Positions 1 through 8,143 are shown, counted from the stretch's first letter. The stretch: DNA of 45,957 nucleotides from Deltaproteobacteria bacterium (GCA_028713995.1 JAQTNF010000024.1:1-45957); one strand, 5' to 3'. Numbers and translations: made by a program. Notes: generated by a model from the letters alone, not told the origin.

Positions 1-1
1 C

Positions 2-2152
2 GCGGAGGCCGCCGCCCGGAGGAGCGGGCTGCTCCACTCCTATGGTGCCCTGTCGCAGTCCCGGGAAAAGAAGGCCTCCGCAGATCTCCAGTGGGAACAC
101 AAGACCATTCATCTGTGGCTGGCAGAAAGGCTCACCGACGGATCAGATCCTCTGCATCGAGCGTTGGTGTGCACCGGTGGTGAACGCCTAGTGGCCGAGA
201 CCATTCGGCGGATTCGGGAGCGCTACGCCGTCTGCCCGCCAATGCGTCTCTTCAGACGAAATGAAGCGGGCGGAAGAGAAACTATAGAACTGCGCGGAGA
301 GTGGCTCACTGAAGAACTCATCGACGTGTGTCGCACCCGTGCCCCTGGCCCCATCTCTCATACTCTTGCGGCGCGAGCAGCCAACTACCACCTTGCTGTC
401 GGTAACCGAGTCGCCGCTTCTCAGGCTGTAGAGACTGCCTGCCGGATCGCCGCCAAAGCCGAGCCCCAAACGCAGCTTGAAACCTTGATGGTCGCTGCGC
501 ATGTCCATCGTGAGATTGGACTACCGGAACGGGCGATCGAGTTCTGCCAGCAAGCATTCGATGTCGCACAACCGCTCCTCTCGAGCATCGCTACACCGGA
601 AGCCGAGAGTACGTTCCTGAACCACCACATGCTTCTATTTGAGACGATGCAGGATTCTCTGGTGGAGCTTCTAGGCCGTGCTCCTGACGACCGGCTCGCC
701 GCCAAGCTTTTAGTAGCCTGCGAACGCCCCAAGGGGTATCTGGTGCGACACCTCGCGCTCGAACGGCAAAACCATGCTGCTCCCCCAGAAGGGGTCGCTG
801 AGAAGCTCTCCACCTTCCAAGAGCTTCATGCACTTACGCACCAGATTGCAGAGAGCGAGTCTGAATTATTAAGAGGCCAGGATTGCAGCGGAATGAGTGT
901 CCTCCCGGTCCTTGATGCACCCCAGTCGACGGAAGCCATCGACCGCATGGACAAGCTCGTACGGCTGCGCAGGGAGCTTAGGACCCTAGAGAATCCTCAC
1001 ATGCCCGACTCTTCTCTGCCAGATCCGGCTCGGATTACGGAATCACTTCGGCGTTTAAGGAATCCAGGGAACGGGCGAACGGGCTTCCGTCGGGTGCTGT
1101 TGATCGAGATCGTTCCGCGTGGCGACCGGATGCTTTTCGTCGGGTTGGGAGACGACGGTCGGGCCGCGCTACGGGTATCTTCGGACGGTGTCGCAGACTT
1201 GCGCTGCCAGCTCTCAGCCTTCGTCCATTCGAAAAGCCGCAAATGGGAAGAGCTGGCGCCACTGCTGCGCAAAGCCATAGCCGCGGCGGCACCGGCAGCG
1301 AACGCTTTCGTCGCGCTTGGAAAGGACCTTGGAGTCCGCGCGGACACCGACGAAGACGTCCTCGTTTATCTGGTTCCCCACGGCTGGGCGACACATCTGC
1401 CGTGGCATGTAGTGAAACCGGACATACGAGGATATCCGGCGCTCGGAGATGTTCTCGCAGTCTCCTATCTGCCAACCGCTGGGTTGATCGGTTCTCCTCC
1501 GGTTCCACTTGCCCGCGCGTCCACCGCTATGGCAGTGAATCTGCACCCTGAACTGGACGGAACGGAAGGGCGGGAACCCTCCCCGCAGCTTTCAGCGCTC
1601 TGTGAGGTCCTCGGTCGCGCCCAACTTGATCTCGATGCCGACCAGACGTCCAATGAGGCGGTTCTCAACCTGCTTGAGAGCTGCCGGGGCGGCACGGTCC
1701 TCCTAGCTTTCCATGGAGTTTTCCTGCCTCGGCATCCATTCCTCTCACATCTGCTCATCAACGGGCATGAGATCCTGACGGCAGACGCAGTTCTACGCAA
1801 CGGAGGGCTTGACCTGGATCTGCTAGTATTACTGGCCTGCAAGACCGCTCTGAGCGTTTCCCAGCCGGGCGATGACCTACTCGGATTCGCGCAGAGCTCT
1901 CTAGTCGCGGGAGCGCGATCAGTGGTCGCAGCGCAGTTCAATATCCCGCTCTATCCGACTCTCGTCCTGGCGCATGAGTTTCTTCAACGTGTCGTGCATC
2001 AGGGCCAAGACAAGGCGCGGGCGCTCCGCGATGCTCGACGCATGTTCCGTGATCAGCCGAGAAAGCTTGGGTGGGACGAAAGCTGTGCGGAGAACTGGGC
2101 GGCTGAGCCATTTTGCCATGGCGGACTAATTCTGATGGGCGGGCCATACTGA
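2..2152 (+). CDS. CHAT-domain caspase-like peptidase with helical repeats (5' end missing)
   Basis: The reading frame is open to the left edge, so the true start lies outside the window; at least 716 residues are visible. Visible residues about 120-200 look like TPR-type helical hairpins. The last 230 residues match a CHAT (caspase HetF-associated with TPR) domain: a His in an AFHG context (codon at 1712) and a Cys in an LACKTA context (codon at 1838) have the spacing and surroundings of the CHAT catalytic dyad, and the segment after the Cys (DDLLGFAQSSLVAGARSVV) is the usual substrate-pocket helix. CHAT proteins are cysteine proteases, often in defence or signalling modules with partners encoded next door. 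Here the downstream neighbours are convergent, so any partner is more likely upstream, outside the window. An alternative TTG start at 164 is unlikely because coding continues upstream. Confidence 0.85.
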   Translation, partial: AEAAARRSGLLHSYGALSQSREKKASADLQWEHKTIHLWLAERLTDGSDPLHRALVCTGGERLVAETIRRIRERYAVCPPMRLFRRNEAGGRETIELRGEWLTEELIDVCRTRAPGPISHTLAARAANYHLAVGNRVAASQAVETACRIAAKAEPQTQLETLMVAAHVHREIGLPERAIEFCQQAFDVAQPLLSSIATPEAESTFLNHHMLLFETMQDSLVELLGRAPDDRLAAKLLVACERPKGYLVRHLALERQNHAAPPEGVAEKLSTFQELHALTHQIAESESELLRGQDCSGMSVLPVLDAPQSTEAIDRMDKLVRLRRELRTLENPHMPDSSLPDPARITESLRRLRNPGNGRTGFRRVLLIEIVPRGDRMLFVGLGDDGRAALRVSSDGVADLRCQLSAFVHSKSRKWEELAPLLRKAIAAAAPAANAFVALGKDLGVRADTDEDVLVYLVPHGWATHLPWHVVKPDIRGYPALGDVLAVSYLPTAGLIGSPPVPLARASTAMAVNLHPELDGTEGREPSPQLSALCEVLGRAQLDLDADQTSNEAVLNLLESCRGGTVLLAFHGVFLPRHPFLSHLLINGHEILTADAVLRNGGLDLDLLVLLACKTALSVSQPGDDLLGFAQSSLVAGARSVVAAQFNIPLYPTLVLAHEFLQRVVHQGQDKARALRDARRMFRDQPRKLGWDESCAENWAAEPFCHGGLILMGGPY

Positions 2153-2174
2153 CGACAAGCATAGCGCCAGGGAC

Positions 2175-2399
2175 TTACGCCGCAAGGGCGCGAATTCGCG
2201 CGCATTCCTGATTGTGTCGGGCGAAATAGAAGGAACAGAAGAGATCGAGAATGCGGCAGTTATCTTCATCATCTCGCCGCGCCGTAAAAGCGTCAAGCAC
2301 AGTCTCAGTACTGTCTCCACTGTTATAAGCCTCCACTGTCTCCTTCTTCGCTACATCGATCTCCTGATCGCCCCCCCTGTAGTGCGCTCCTTTGTTCAC
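2175..2399 (-). CDS. small hypothetical protein, third gene of the AT-rich operon
   Basis: A 74-codon frame starting at GTG begins 29 bases after the stop of the OmpA-like gene, a gap like the 32-base gap between the two genes above it. The product is acidic and mixed in composition (AKKETVEAYNSGD near the N-terminus, CSFYFARHNQEC near the C-terminus) and reads like a real soluble protein, not a shadow frame. The frame is open upstream into the end of the OmpA-like gene, so a non-standard earlier start or a frameshifted extension of that gene is possible. There is no clear Shine-Dalgarno site. I recognise no family. It ends 22 bases from the convergent CHAT gene. Confidence 0.45.
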   Translation of the reverse strand: MNKGAHYRGGDQEIDVAKKETVEAYNSGDSTETVLDAFTARRDDEDNCRILDLFCSFYFARHNQECARIRALAA

Positions 2400-2428
2400 G
2401 AGAACGTTCCACTCTTTGTCAACTCCAT

Positions 2429-3148
2429 TCAGCGGGGATTTCTTTCATGGAGTATTTCGCGGCAGTCTATCTTGCCTGGACATTTCGCCTTTAGTCGTTC
2501 TATGATTCGTTCTTCGGACAAACACCCTTGGGGTATTTCGCTGCTGACAGTACAGTTTCTTGAGGAGTCGCTGTCCGGCATGTTCCCCAATTCGCCGCAG
2601 CTATAGAGAGCAGTGCTTTTACGGGAGATTTTCTTGTCTGGATATTGCGACTCCAGAAAGCGTTCTCTGGCCGTTCGAGCTCTTTCTAGACCAAGACAAT
2701 AATTGTAAAAGCGGCGACCTTCTTTGTCTGTGTATCCAATAAATACAACGAGGCCAGCGTTCGCGAGGAAAGTTTTCTCATCCTTGCGGTTGAATACCTT
2801 GTCAGTTTGGGAATCTGACGCGCCATTGATAGAAGCTTGGGGACAGGTATTAATAAAAGGATTTATATAGTCGTCAAAACAGAAATAGACCCGAAGGGGC
2901 GTGTGAGTATCGGTGTCGGTGTCGGTGTCAGTATCGGAGTCAGTGTCAGTGGATCCCCCATCTAGCATGGGAGGCGGGAGTGGTGTCCCTCGACTTTCCA
3001 TTGGGCCACCAAAGGAGTACGGCAATATTGTGTAGTTCTCGAATGATCCTGAAAAGTAAACGTCTGCGATAGCGTATGCCGCACTTGTAGATAATACCAG
3101 AATTGAGCAAACGATGAATACTTTTGGCCTAATTCTGGTACTTTTCAT
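2429..3148 (-). CDS. secreted OmpA-like peptidoglycan-binding domain protein with Asp-Thr linker
   Basis: 239 residues. An N-terminal signal peptide (residues 1-26, ending SAAYA) is followed by a short domain, an Asp-Thr/Asp-Ser dipeptide linker (about 67-82) and an OmpA-like C-terminal domain (about 86-210). That domain shows the family landmarks in order: a GYTD equivalent of GHTD near 138-141, YNYCLGLERARTARE matching the YNxxLSxxRAxAV helix, SCGE near 183-186, and SRNCTVSSE in place of the GRNRRVEI ending. OmpA-like domains bind peptidoglycan non-covalently, so the likely role is anchoring in the periplasm or envelope. It has several Cys residues unusual for the family. It sits 32 bases after a lipoprotein gene on the same strand and is probably co-transcribed. 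Base composition is lower in GC than the rest of the window. Confidence 0.7.
   Translation of the reverse strand: MKSTRIRPKVFIVCSILVLSTSAAYAIADVYFSGSFENYTILPYSFGGPMESRGTPLPPPMLDGGSTDTDSDTDTDTDTDTHTPLRVYFCFDDYINPFINTCPQASINGASDSQTDKVFNRKDEKTFLANAGLVVFIGYTDKEGRRFYNYCLGLERARTARERFLESQYPDKKISRKSTALYSCGELGNMPDSDSSRNCTVSSEIPQGCLSEERIIERLKAKCPGKIDCREILHERNPR
2906..2951. repeat. hexanucleotide repeat encoding Asp-Thr/Asp-Ser linker
   Basis: Imperfect six-base units of the type GTGTCG/GTATCG/GTGTCA repeat about eight times and encode the acidic linker of the OmpA-like protein. Unit changes would keep frame and change linker length only. Confidence 0.7.
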
Positions 3149-3180
3149 TCCGCAGGTTAGTTAGAAGCAGATGTTCTTTA

Positions 3181-4383
3181 CTATTTGTGGTCTACTGCCT
3201 CTTGCACTCCCTCCATTACGTAACACACATCGGTCTTCTGCTTCTGGCACTCGTCAACAACGGCGTCGTAGTCTCCTGCTTTGACTAGTGTTTCAACGAT
3301 GTCCTTCTTGAGCTGGGGTGCAAGAGAAGCGGTATCTTCGTCGGGGGCGTCGTGATTGTATCTTCTTTCTGCTATTCTGTTTCTGGCGAAGTGTTGACCG
3401 ACTAGTTTCCAGTATTCGTTCTCACAGCTAGGTCTTGGTGCCGTGCTGTAGGCGATTACACCTGCGTAGTAGTTGGTTTTAACAACATTGACGAACTCTT
3501 CACCTTCCTCGAAGCCAATTCCTGCGCCTAATCCAACTCCGCTTTCGCCGTAAGGGAGAAGTGTTTTTGCGGTAAGGTACATGCTGTCGGCATTTCTTTT
3601 GCCGGTGAACGTGGTGATGCTCATGTGGCCAACATATAGTTTATTAATGATGTCGGGGAAATTGGGATCTGTACACGTTATATTTGTATCTTGAGCTACT
3701 TTCGGAACTTGATTCTTGGAGATTCTCTCTTCTCTAATATATCCTTGTACGAGAATGCGTAGGTTATCGGTTGATTCTTCGCGGTTGGTGTAGCCTAGTC
3801 CTAGCATCTTGAGTGCCGCGTCGAAATTGCCGACGCTTTGATAGAATTGAGTGAAGTTCATGTGCCACGAGAAACCGTAGCCCTTCATTTGGCGGCAGAT
3901 CTCGGAGTCGCTATCATAATAGTAGATGAGAGATTGGAGTTTAGTATCTTGAGTGGCACTACTTTGAAGTTCACCGTCTTCGTGCTTTGCTGTGCAGGAA
4001 ATAGGTTGGCACCATATAAGAATTGAGCCGTCTACATCGAGGTCGTTGGGTTCTAGAGGCACAGTTCTGGAGACCATTTCGTTGTATGGTCTAAGACCAA
4101 GATCTTTATTTTTTTGGAGGTCAAGCTGGATCGGTTGTACCAAGCAGTCTTTTAAAATTGGGGGAGATTTGCTTTCCGGGTCTAGCTGTTCGGGGTTGTT
4201 GCCGATAAGACCGTTGGGATTTTTCGTGATGTAGGCGTTGATAAAAAAATTGTTACCAAAGAGGTGTGGTTGAACGTTTTGGATATCGAATCTCTTCAAC
4301 GGTGGTCTGTGCTGACAAGATAATGACAGGAGAGCAATCACCGCAATACGAATGGCGACTAATGCCGTTCTGGGTTGGCTCAT
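3181..4383 (-). CDS. hypothetical lipoprotein (400 aa)
   Basis: The start is supported by an AAGGAG site seven bases upstream of ATG. Residues 1-22 form a lipoprotein signal with lipobox LSLSC (Cys23), so the product should be acylated and envelope-anchored. The rest is soluble, with scattered Cys residues (for example a CLVQP segment and a CQPISC segment), and shows no family I recognise. It is the first gene of a minus-strand operon with the OmpA-like protein and the small protein. Codon use is AT-rich compared with the bulk of the window (many TTT, ATA, AAT codons), suggesting transfer from a lower-GC donor. Function unknown. Confidence 0.75.
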   Translation of the reverse strand: MSQPRTALVAIRIAVIALLSLSCQHRPPLKRFDIQNVQPHLFGNNFFINAYITKNPNGLIGNNPEQLDPESKSPPILKDCLVQPIQLDLQKNKDLGLRPYNEMVSRTVPLEPNDLDVDGSILIWCQPISCTAKHEDGELQSSATQDTKLQSLIYYYDSDSEICRQMKGYGFSWHMNFTQFYQSVGNFDAALKMLGLGYTNREESTDNLRILVQGYIREERISKNQVPKVAQDTNITCTDPNFPDIINKLYVGHMSITTFTGKRNADSMYLTAKTLLPYGESGVGLGAGIGFEEGEEFVNVVKTNYYAGVIAYSTAPRPSCENEYWKLVGQHFARNRIAERRYNHDAPDEDTASLAPQLKKDIVETLVKAGDYDAVVDECQKQKTDVCYVMEGVQEAVDHK

Positions 4384-4683
4384 TCTGCATCTCCTTGATT
4401 AGTCAATTTTGATAGTATTGACGAGTGTAGCATAGAGAAATTCAATAAAAAAGAATGTCACAGCGTCAGAGAAGCGACTAGCGCTGGCAACAATCAGTCA
4501 AACCATCTGAAGCAGTTACAACCGCCTGCGACCACCCAAGATCATAAAAATTCGCGGGTTGGGTCTCATTTATTTAGACTAGGAGTTTTTCCTGACATCG
4601 TTTGTGCCGTCGCTGATGTATTCCTGCGGCCTCAACGGTTCGGCGCAGGAGAGTAGTTTCCCAGCGCTGGAAAACTGACAGAT
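4384..4683. other. AT-rich intergenic region, no gene seen
   Basis: 300 bases between the lipoprotein gene and the GNAT-like gene. It must hold the promoter of the lipoprotein operon, but I find no convincing -35/-10 pair. A TACACT-like element lies about 40 bases upstream of the start codon (minus strand). No coding frame or strong hairpin is evident. Confidence 0.5.
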
Positions 4684-5265
4684 TCAAACAACAGGCCTGC
4701 CCACCATCATCTTCTTCCGGTCTCCAACACCAGTTATCAACCGTGAGTAGTGGTACCCATCCGCGTCTATATCCAGCGCTTTTTCGGCAAGTATCTTCTC
4801 GGCATCACTCGCCAGAACCCTTGGGACACTTTTCTTTATAACAATGCGCTCGAGCGCGTCTGACACCTCTGCGTAAATTCCCTCAACAAAGAAGGCTTTC
4901 TCGTGGAATTCCCTGACGGCCTTCCTGCCTTCTGCTGACTGGTCACTACTGGCGAGACCGATCTTCAAACCGAAGGCGGTGGTCTTGAGAAGAACGAAGC
5001 CCAACAGGTTGTCGTTCGCGTCAAGGACCAGAAGCCAGCGGTTGTACTCGAAGAGGCCGTACTTGTCCTTGATGTTGAGTCGGTTGTCGATTTTGCCGTA
5101 GGTTTTTACGTACAAATTATAAATCGCCTCGAGCTCCTCCTCATCGAAGTCAATAGGGTCGACGGGCTGGTAGGGGCTCTCGGTTGAAGTGATCCATTCG
5201 AGATCATCCTCAATGAGAGCATCCACGCGGACACGTGCAACGAGGAAAGAGCTGTCCGAGTCCAT
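4684..5265 (-). CDS. putative toxin-like GNAT-fold protein coupled to a Phd-like antitoxin
   Basis: 193 residues. The ATG abuts the stop of the upstream gene with no gap (TAAATG), the tight coupling typical of toxin-antitoxin pairs. Residues 76-95 (a hydrophobic strand, a DANDN turn, then a second strand) resemble the central beta-strands of a GNAT acyltransferase. The segment 105-120 (DQSAEGRKAV) resembles a degenerate acetyl-CoA pyrophosphate loop. The tail holds a DGYHYSR motif (169-175) and a basic KKMMVGRP end. GNAT assignment is an inference from strand pattern and the loop, not a certain family match. If correct, a tRNA- or protein-acetylating toxin is the simplest role. GNAT toxins are usually paired with ribbon-helix-helix antitoxins, so a Phd-type partner would be unusual. 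Confidence 0.6.
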   Translation of the reverse strand: MDSDSSFLVARVRVDALIEDDLEWITSTESPYQPVDPIDFDEEELEAIYNLYVKTYGKIDNRLNIKDKYGLFEYNRWLLVLDANDNLLGFVLLKTTAFGLKIGLASSDQSAEGRKAVREFHEKAFFVEGIYAEVSDALERIVIKKSVPRVLASDAEKILAEKALDIDADGYHYSRLITGVGDRKKMMVGRPVV

Positions 5266-5823
5266 TTAGCTGGCACTCCGCGAAGCGTCTTCGGTGGTGT
5301 TTTTCGTCTTTAAGTCGATGCTGCTCGTCAGGTGCTCGGCTGCCTCGTACAATCCTTCTTTCTGAGCAGAGGCGATGGCGCCCGCGATCTGATGCCGCTT
5401 TATCAGCCTGTCCAGGACCTTAGACTCGGTCAGGCTCTCCCGAAGCTCCTTCTCTTGGGCTTTGCCCAAGGGTAGCTTCTCGATGCCTGCCAGAAGGAGG
5501 AGGTCGTCCTTGTCCAGTTGCGTGAGTTCTGCGAGCTGAGGGTTACGGATGTGGAGCGGAGCATCACCCAGTAGGTTCTCTACGATCATGAAAGCGAGCC
5601 TCAGCTTGTAGTCTCTGCTGAAAATGGGGTTGTAGCGGTCGTAAGGAACCAGCAGGGTCGTGGGCACTTTTCTGCGGCCCAGCGAGAAAATAGAGGAGGA
5701 GTTTTCCATTCCGTTTACGAGACTACTGAGCCTTGCCCGGGCATCGCGGATGTTGAGGTGCACGACTGCGACTCCGTCCTCAATCGTGCTCATGTTCCCT
5801 TCTTGTGCGGTGTTCTTTTTCAT
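5266..5823 (-). CDS. Phd/YefM-like antitoxin with long C-terminal region
   Basis: 185 residues from ATG at 5823, chosen because GAGGAG lies seven bases upstream; the frame extends further upstream but without a ribosome site. Residues 20-64 follow the Phd/YefM pattern: a strand leading to NIRDARARLSSLV, then SIFSLGRRKVPTTLLVP and an aromatic-rich YDRY. Known family members use this N-terminal domain to dimerise and bind operator DNA and use the C-terminal tail to neutralise the toxin. Here the tail is about 120 residues, much longer than the roughly 20-30 of ordinary Phd/YefM, and predicted mostly helical by composition. Two TGTACA palindromes just upstream support autoregulation. The next gene is the coupled GNAT-like protein. 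Confidence 0.7.
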   Translation of the reverse strand: MKKNTAQEGNMSTIEDGVAVVHLNIRDARARLSSLVNGMENSSSIFSLGRRKVPTTLLVPYDRYNPIFSRDYKLRLAFMIVENLLGDAPLHIRNPQLAELTQLDKDDLLLLAGIEKLPLGKAQEKELRESLTESKVLDRLIKRHQIAGAIASAQKEGLYEAAEHLTSSIDLKTKNTTEDASRSAS

Positions 5824-5851
5824 AGCGTTTTCTCCTCGATGCCCACCGAAT

Positions 5852-5877
5852 GTGTACAATGTGGTCACCGTGTACAA
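5852..5877 (-). promoter_or_regulatory. paired TGTACA operators of the Phd-like/GNAT-like cassette
   Basis: Two identical TTGTACAC octamers (minus strand) each contain the palindrome TGTACA, at 5853-5858 and 5871-5876, 18 bases centre to centre, about 30-55 bases upstream of the antitoxin start. TGTACA is the core recognised by YefM-type antitoxins in E. coli, where two copies lie 12 bases apart. The upstream copy could also serve as a -35-like TTGTAC. The operator role is inferred from the match plus position. Confidence 0.65.
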
Positions 5878-6130
5878 GTTGATCATAAGCCTCGTTCCAC
5901 CGACCGTCAAGAAGAGCCTGTCATCGCGGAGTTGTTGCCTGTCGCCCGCATGCAGCGGACGGCTAAAGTGCTTGAGCATTGGTCGGGCTACGAAAAGTCG
6001 TCGCCGCTATGTCGCCGTAACTCGACGCTTCGAGACGAAAAAGAAGTGAAACGGCGACAAGAGACGAAACGGAGATTCGGTGGTGCTTTCGGGAAGATAG
6101 GGGGCAAGTCTCCGTCATCGCACAGTTTTT

Positions 6131-6170
6131 CGGGGTGGCGCTTTTCTCGGTTCAAGTCCCGTCCACCCCG
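6131..6170 (+). pseudogene. tRNA 3'-end remnant (acceptor stem plus T-arm)
   Basis: CGGGGTGG (6131-6138) pairs perfectly with CCACCCCG (6163-6170), as a tRNA acceptor stem would, enclosing a T-loop-like TTCAAGT at 6151-6157 followed by CCCGT. The D and anticodon arms are absent and the T-stem pairs poorly, so this is not a functional tRNA. It is followed at once by a strong terminator hairpin, as expected for the end of a former tRNA gene. A second T-arm-like piece (GGAGTTCAAGTCCCGT) lies at 6214-6229. A related degraded copy is at 9450-9510. Confidence 0.55.
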
Positions 6171-6171
6171 C

Positions 6172-6205
6172 CGAGACCCCTGAGGAGAAATCCTCAGGGG
6201 TCTCG
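6172..6205 (+). terminator. stem-loop terminator, 15 bp stem with GAAA loop
   Basis: A perfect inverted repeat, 6172-6186 against 6191-6205, closed by the stable tetraloop GAAA. It is followed by TGTTGTT, not a run of T. It sits directly downstream of the tRNA remnant and is repeated, with one mismatch in the stem, at 9479-9506. Confidence 0.7.
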
Positions 6206-6342
6206 TGTTGTTAGGAGTTCAAGTCCCGTTCACACTCACCCCCTTTTCCCGAGCGTTGCCGCAATGTTGCCGTGACTTGTGCGCTCGCGAACCGCCACCT
6301 CTTCGAGCCCTACGGCTGATACTCGCAAAACCCCGCGCCGCG

Positions 6343-7687
6343 TCAGTCCGAGAGCTTGAGAACGAAGATGTCTTGCTCCCCGGAATATGCGTGGAGTGGG
6401 CTCTCTCCCCCAGGACCGACCCAGGATGCAGGAGAGAATCCCGTCGCGTGGATGTCCACGCTTTCGTCCACAGCAAGAGAGTAGCCGTAGTCGCCATCGG
6501 CCCCGCCATAGAAGGTGTGCCACTGATACGCACCGCTCGACGACAGTTTCAGTATGAAAATGTCTTCCCCCAACGAATATGCGTGGAGCGGGCTCTCTCC
6601 TCCGGAGCCAGTCCAGGACGCCAGCGAACTCCCCATTGCGTAGATGTTCCCGCCCCCGTCCACGGCGATGGCGTCGCTGGTGTCGCTGCTGGAATCCCCA
6701 TAGAACGTGTGCCACTGGTACGCGCCACTCGATGAGAGCTTTAGAACGAACATGTCGTATCCCCCGGCGTGTGCGTGGAGCGGGCTCTCTCCCATAGGCC
6801 CCATCCAAGGCACGTTGGAGACACCCGTCACGTGGATGCTCCCGCTCCCGTCCACAGCGGTGGAGACGCGATTATCGGTGCCGGAACCCCCGTAGAAGGT
6901 GTGCCACTGATAGGCGCCGCTCGACGAGAGCTTCAGTACGAGAATGTCGCTTCCACCTGAGTGGAGGTGGATCGGGCTCTGTCCCCCGGGGCCCATCCAG
7001 GCCACGCCGGAAGCACCTGTCACGAAAATGCTGCCGCTCCCGTCCACGACAAGTGAGCTGCCCGCATCGTCACCGGAACTCCCGTAGAAGGTGTGCCACT
7101 GGTACACACCGCTCGGCGATAGCTTCAGTACGAAAACGTCGCTCCCTTCGGAGTATGCGTGGAGCGGGCCCTCTCCTGCGGGCCCCACCCACGACGCGTC
7201 GGAGTGACCCGTCACATGAATGTTCCCGCTCCCGTCCACGGCTATTGAAGCGCCCCAGTCGAAGATGGCCCCCCCGTAGAACGTGTGCCATTTGTATGCG
7301 CCGCTCGATGAGAGCTTCAAAACGAAGATGTTGCTCCCTGTGGAATGCGCGTGAAGAGGGCTTTCTCCGGCGGGACCTGTCCAAGACTTCCAGGAGTAAC
7401 CTGTCACGCAGATGTTCCCGCTCCCGTCCAGGGTAAGGAAGAAGCTGCCGTTGTCTGCGGAACTCCCGTAGAAGGTGTGCCACTGGTACGCGCCGCTCGA
7501 TGAAAGTTTCATTACGAAAATATCCTCTCCCCCCGAATATGCGTGGAGCGGGCTCTCTCCGCCGGGGCCCATCCAGGATGCCCTGGACGAGCCTGTCACG
7601 TAGATGCTCCCGTTCCCGTCCATGGCGATGGAGTGGCCGAAATCGCCGGACGAGCTCCCGTAGAACGTGTGCCACTGGTACGCGCCC
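6343..7687. repeat. seven tandem repeats of about 192 bp
   Basis: The motif GTAGAAxGTGTGCCA (encoding WHTFY on the minus strand) recurs roughly every 190 bases from 6515 to 7675. Each recurrence marks one propeller blade. High DNA-level similarity between units makes blade gain or loss by recombination possible. Confidence 0.75.
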
Positions 7688-8040
7688 GCGCCGGTGTCCG
7701 TGTCGCTGTCGGCATCACCATCGGTGTCGCCATCGGTGTCCGTGTCCGCATCGGTGTCAGCATCCGCGTCCGCATCGGTGTCGGAATCCGAATCCGAATC
7801 ACCGTCCGTGTCTCCGTCCGTATCCATGTCGCCGTCTGCGTCAGAATCGGCGCCGGAATCCGAGTCCGTGTCCGAGTCCATGTCCGAGTCCGTGTCCGAA
7901 TCTGTGTCCGTGTCCAAATCCGAGTCGGCATCGCCGGACGAGTCTCCCGCAGCATCCACGACTTCGTCGAGCGGACCCACGTGCCAGCATCCGCACACTG
8001 CGAGCGCGAGGAGCAACGCGAGAACACGGACCATGATCAC
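6343..8040 (-). CDS. SBBP-type seven-bladed beta-propeller lipoprotein with Asp-Ser linker
   Basis: 565 residues. A lipoprotein signal (lipobox VCGC, Cys18) is followed by an acidic linker of about 90 residues made of Asp-Ser, Asp-Thr, Asp-Ala and Asp-Gly dipeptides (about 28-118). Then come seven tandem copies of a unit of about 64 residues, each beginning Tyr-Gln/Lys-WHTFYG, then [13 protein letters not shown]-like, WxGPxGESPLHA and [11 protein letters not shown]. The pattern VDGSGNIYVTG with a DIFVLKL strand is the SBBP beta-propeller repeat, and seven copies would close one propeller. The likely site is the cell surface, held away from the membrane by the charged linker; the ligand is unknown. 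It is divergent from the winged-helix/nucleotidyltransferase pair and lies between the two tRNA scars. A decayed copy of its signal-peptide region lies at 17.6 kb. An upstream in-frame ATG pair makes the exact start uncertain by two codons. Confidence 0.8.
   Translation of the reverse strand: MIMVRVLALLLALAVCGCWHVGPLDEVVDAAGDSSGDADSDLDTDTDSDTDSDMDSDTDSDSGADSDADGDMDTDGDTDGDSDSDSDTDADADADTDADTDTDGDTDGDADSDTDTGAGAYQWHTFYGSSSGDFGHSIAMDGNGSIYVTGSSRASWMGPGGESPLHAYSGGEDIFVMKLSSSGAYQWHTFYGSSADNGSFFLTLDGSGNICVTGYSWKSWTGPAGESPLHAHSTGSNIFVLKLSSSGAYKWHTFYGGAIFDWGASIAVDGSGNIHVTGHSDASWVGPAGEGPLHAYSEGSDVFVLKLSPSGVYQWHTFYGSSGDDAGSSLVVDGSGSIFVTGASGVAWMGPGGQSPIHLHSGGSDILVLKLSSSGAYQWHTFYGGSGTDNRVSTAVDGSGSIHVTGVSNVPWMGPMGESPLHAHAGGYDMFVLKLSSSGAYQWHTFYGDSSSDTSDAIAVDGGGNIYAMGSSLASWTGSGGESPLHAYSLGEDIFILKLSSSGAYQWHTFYGGADGDYGYSLAVDESVDIHATGFSPASWVGPGGESPLHAYSGEQDIFVLKLSD
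7689..7955. repeat. hexanucleotide-period tract encoding an Asp-X linker
   Basis: About 40 six-base units of the kind GTCCGA, GTCGGC, GTCCGT and GTCTGC encode alternating Asp and Ser/Thr/Ala/Gly. Codon choice varies between units, which argues for some age, but the strict period makes in-frame length variation likely. Confidence 0.75.
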
Positions 8041-8107
8041 CTCGATGCTCCGAAGTGTATCACAGAGGATGCCGCCCCTCTCGCCGACCTCGGCAAAAGA
8101 CTTTCGC

Positions 8108-8126
8108 CTTTCGCGAATCGCGAAAG
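8108..8126. promoter_or_regulatory. perfect palindrome, likely operator of the nucleotidyltransferase cassette
   Basis: CTTTCGCG-AAT-CGCGAAAG, arms of 8 bases with a 3-base centre, 17 bases upstream of the winged-helix gene start. A further CTTTCGC half-site lies just left at 8101-8107. A TAGGCT box at 8133-8138 is only five bases before the ATG, so the message may be leaderless. Binding by the winged-helix protein is inferred from position. Confidence 0.6.
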
Positions 8127-8143
8127 CCTGCTAGGCTCTCGTC

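Larger units (their letters stand above)
5878..6342. other. non-coding junction between AT-rich islet and tRNA-scar-bounded segment
   Basis: 465 bases with no credible gene. 5890-6130 shows only short GTCGCCG/CGGCGAC-type repeats in both orientations. 6131-6230 holds the tRNA-like remnants and terminator hairpin listed separately. The composition shifts here from AT-rich to GC-rich. Confidence 0.5.

Noticed and set aside
6131-6230. Functional tRNA or tmRNA gene
   Set aside because: Acceptor stem and T-loop present, but D and anticodon arms or a tag-encoding region are absent and the T-stem does not pair.
7689-7955. CRISPR array
   Set aside because: Short six-base units lie within a coding frame, with no spacers of constant length and no repeats of 20-40 bases.
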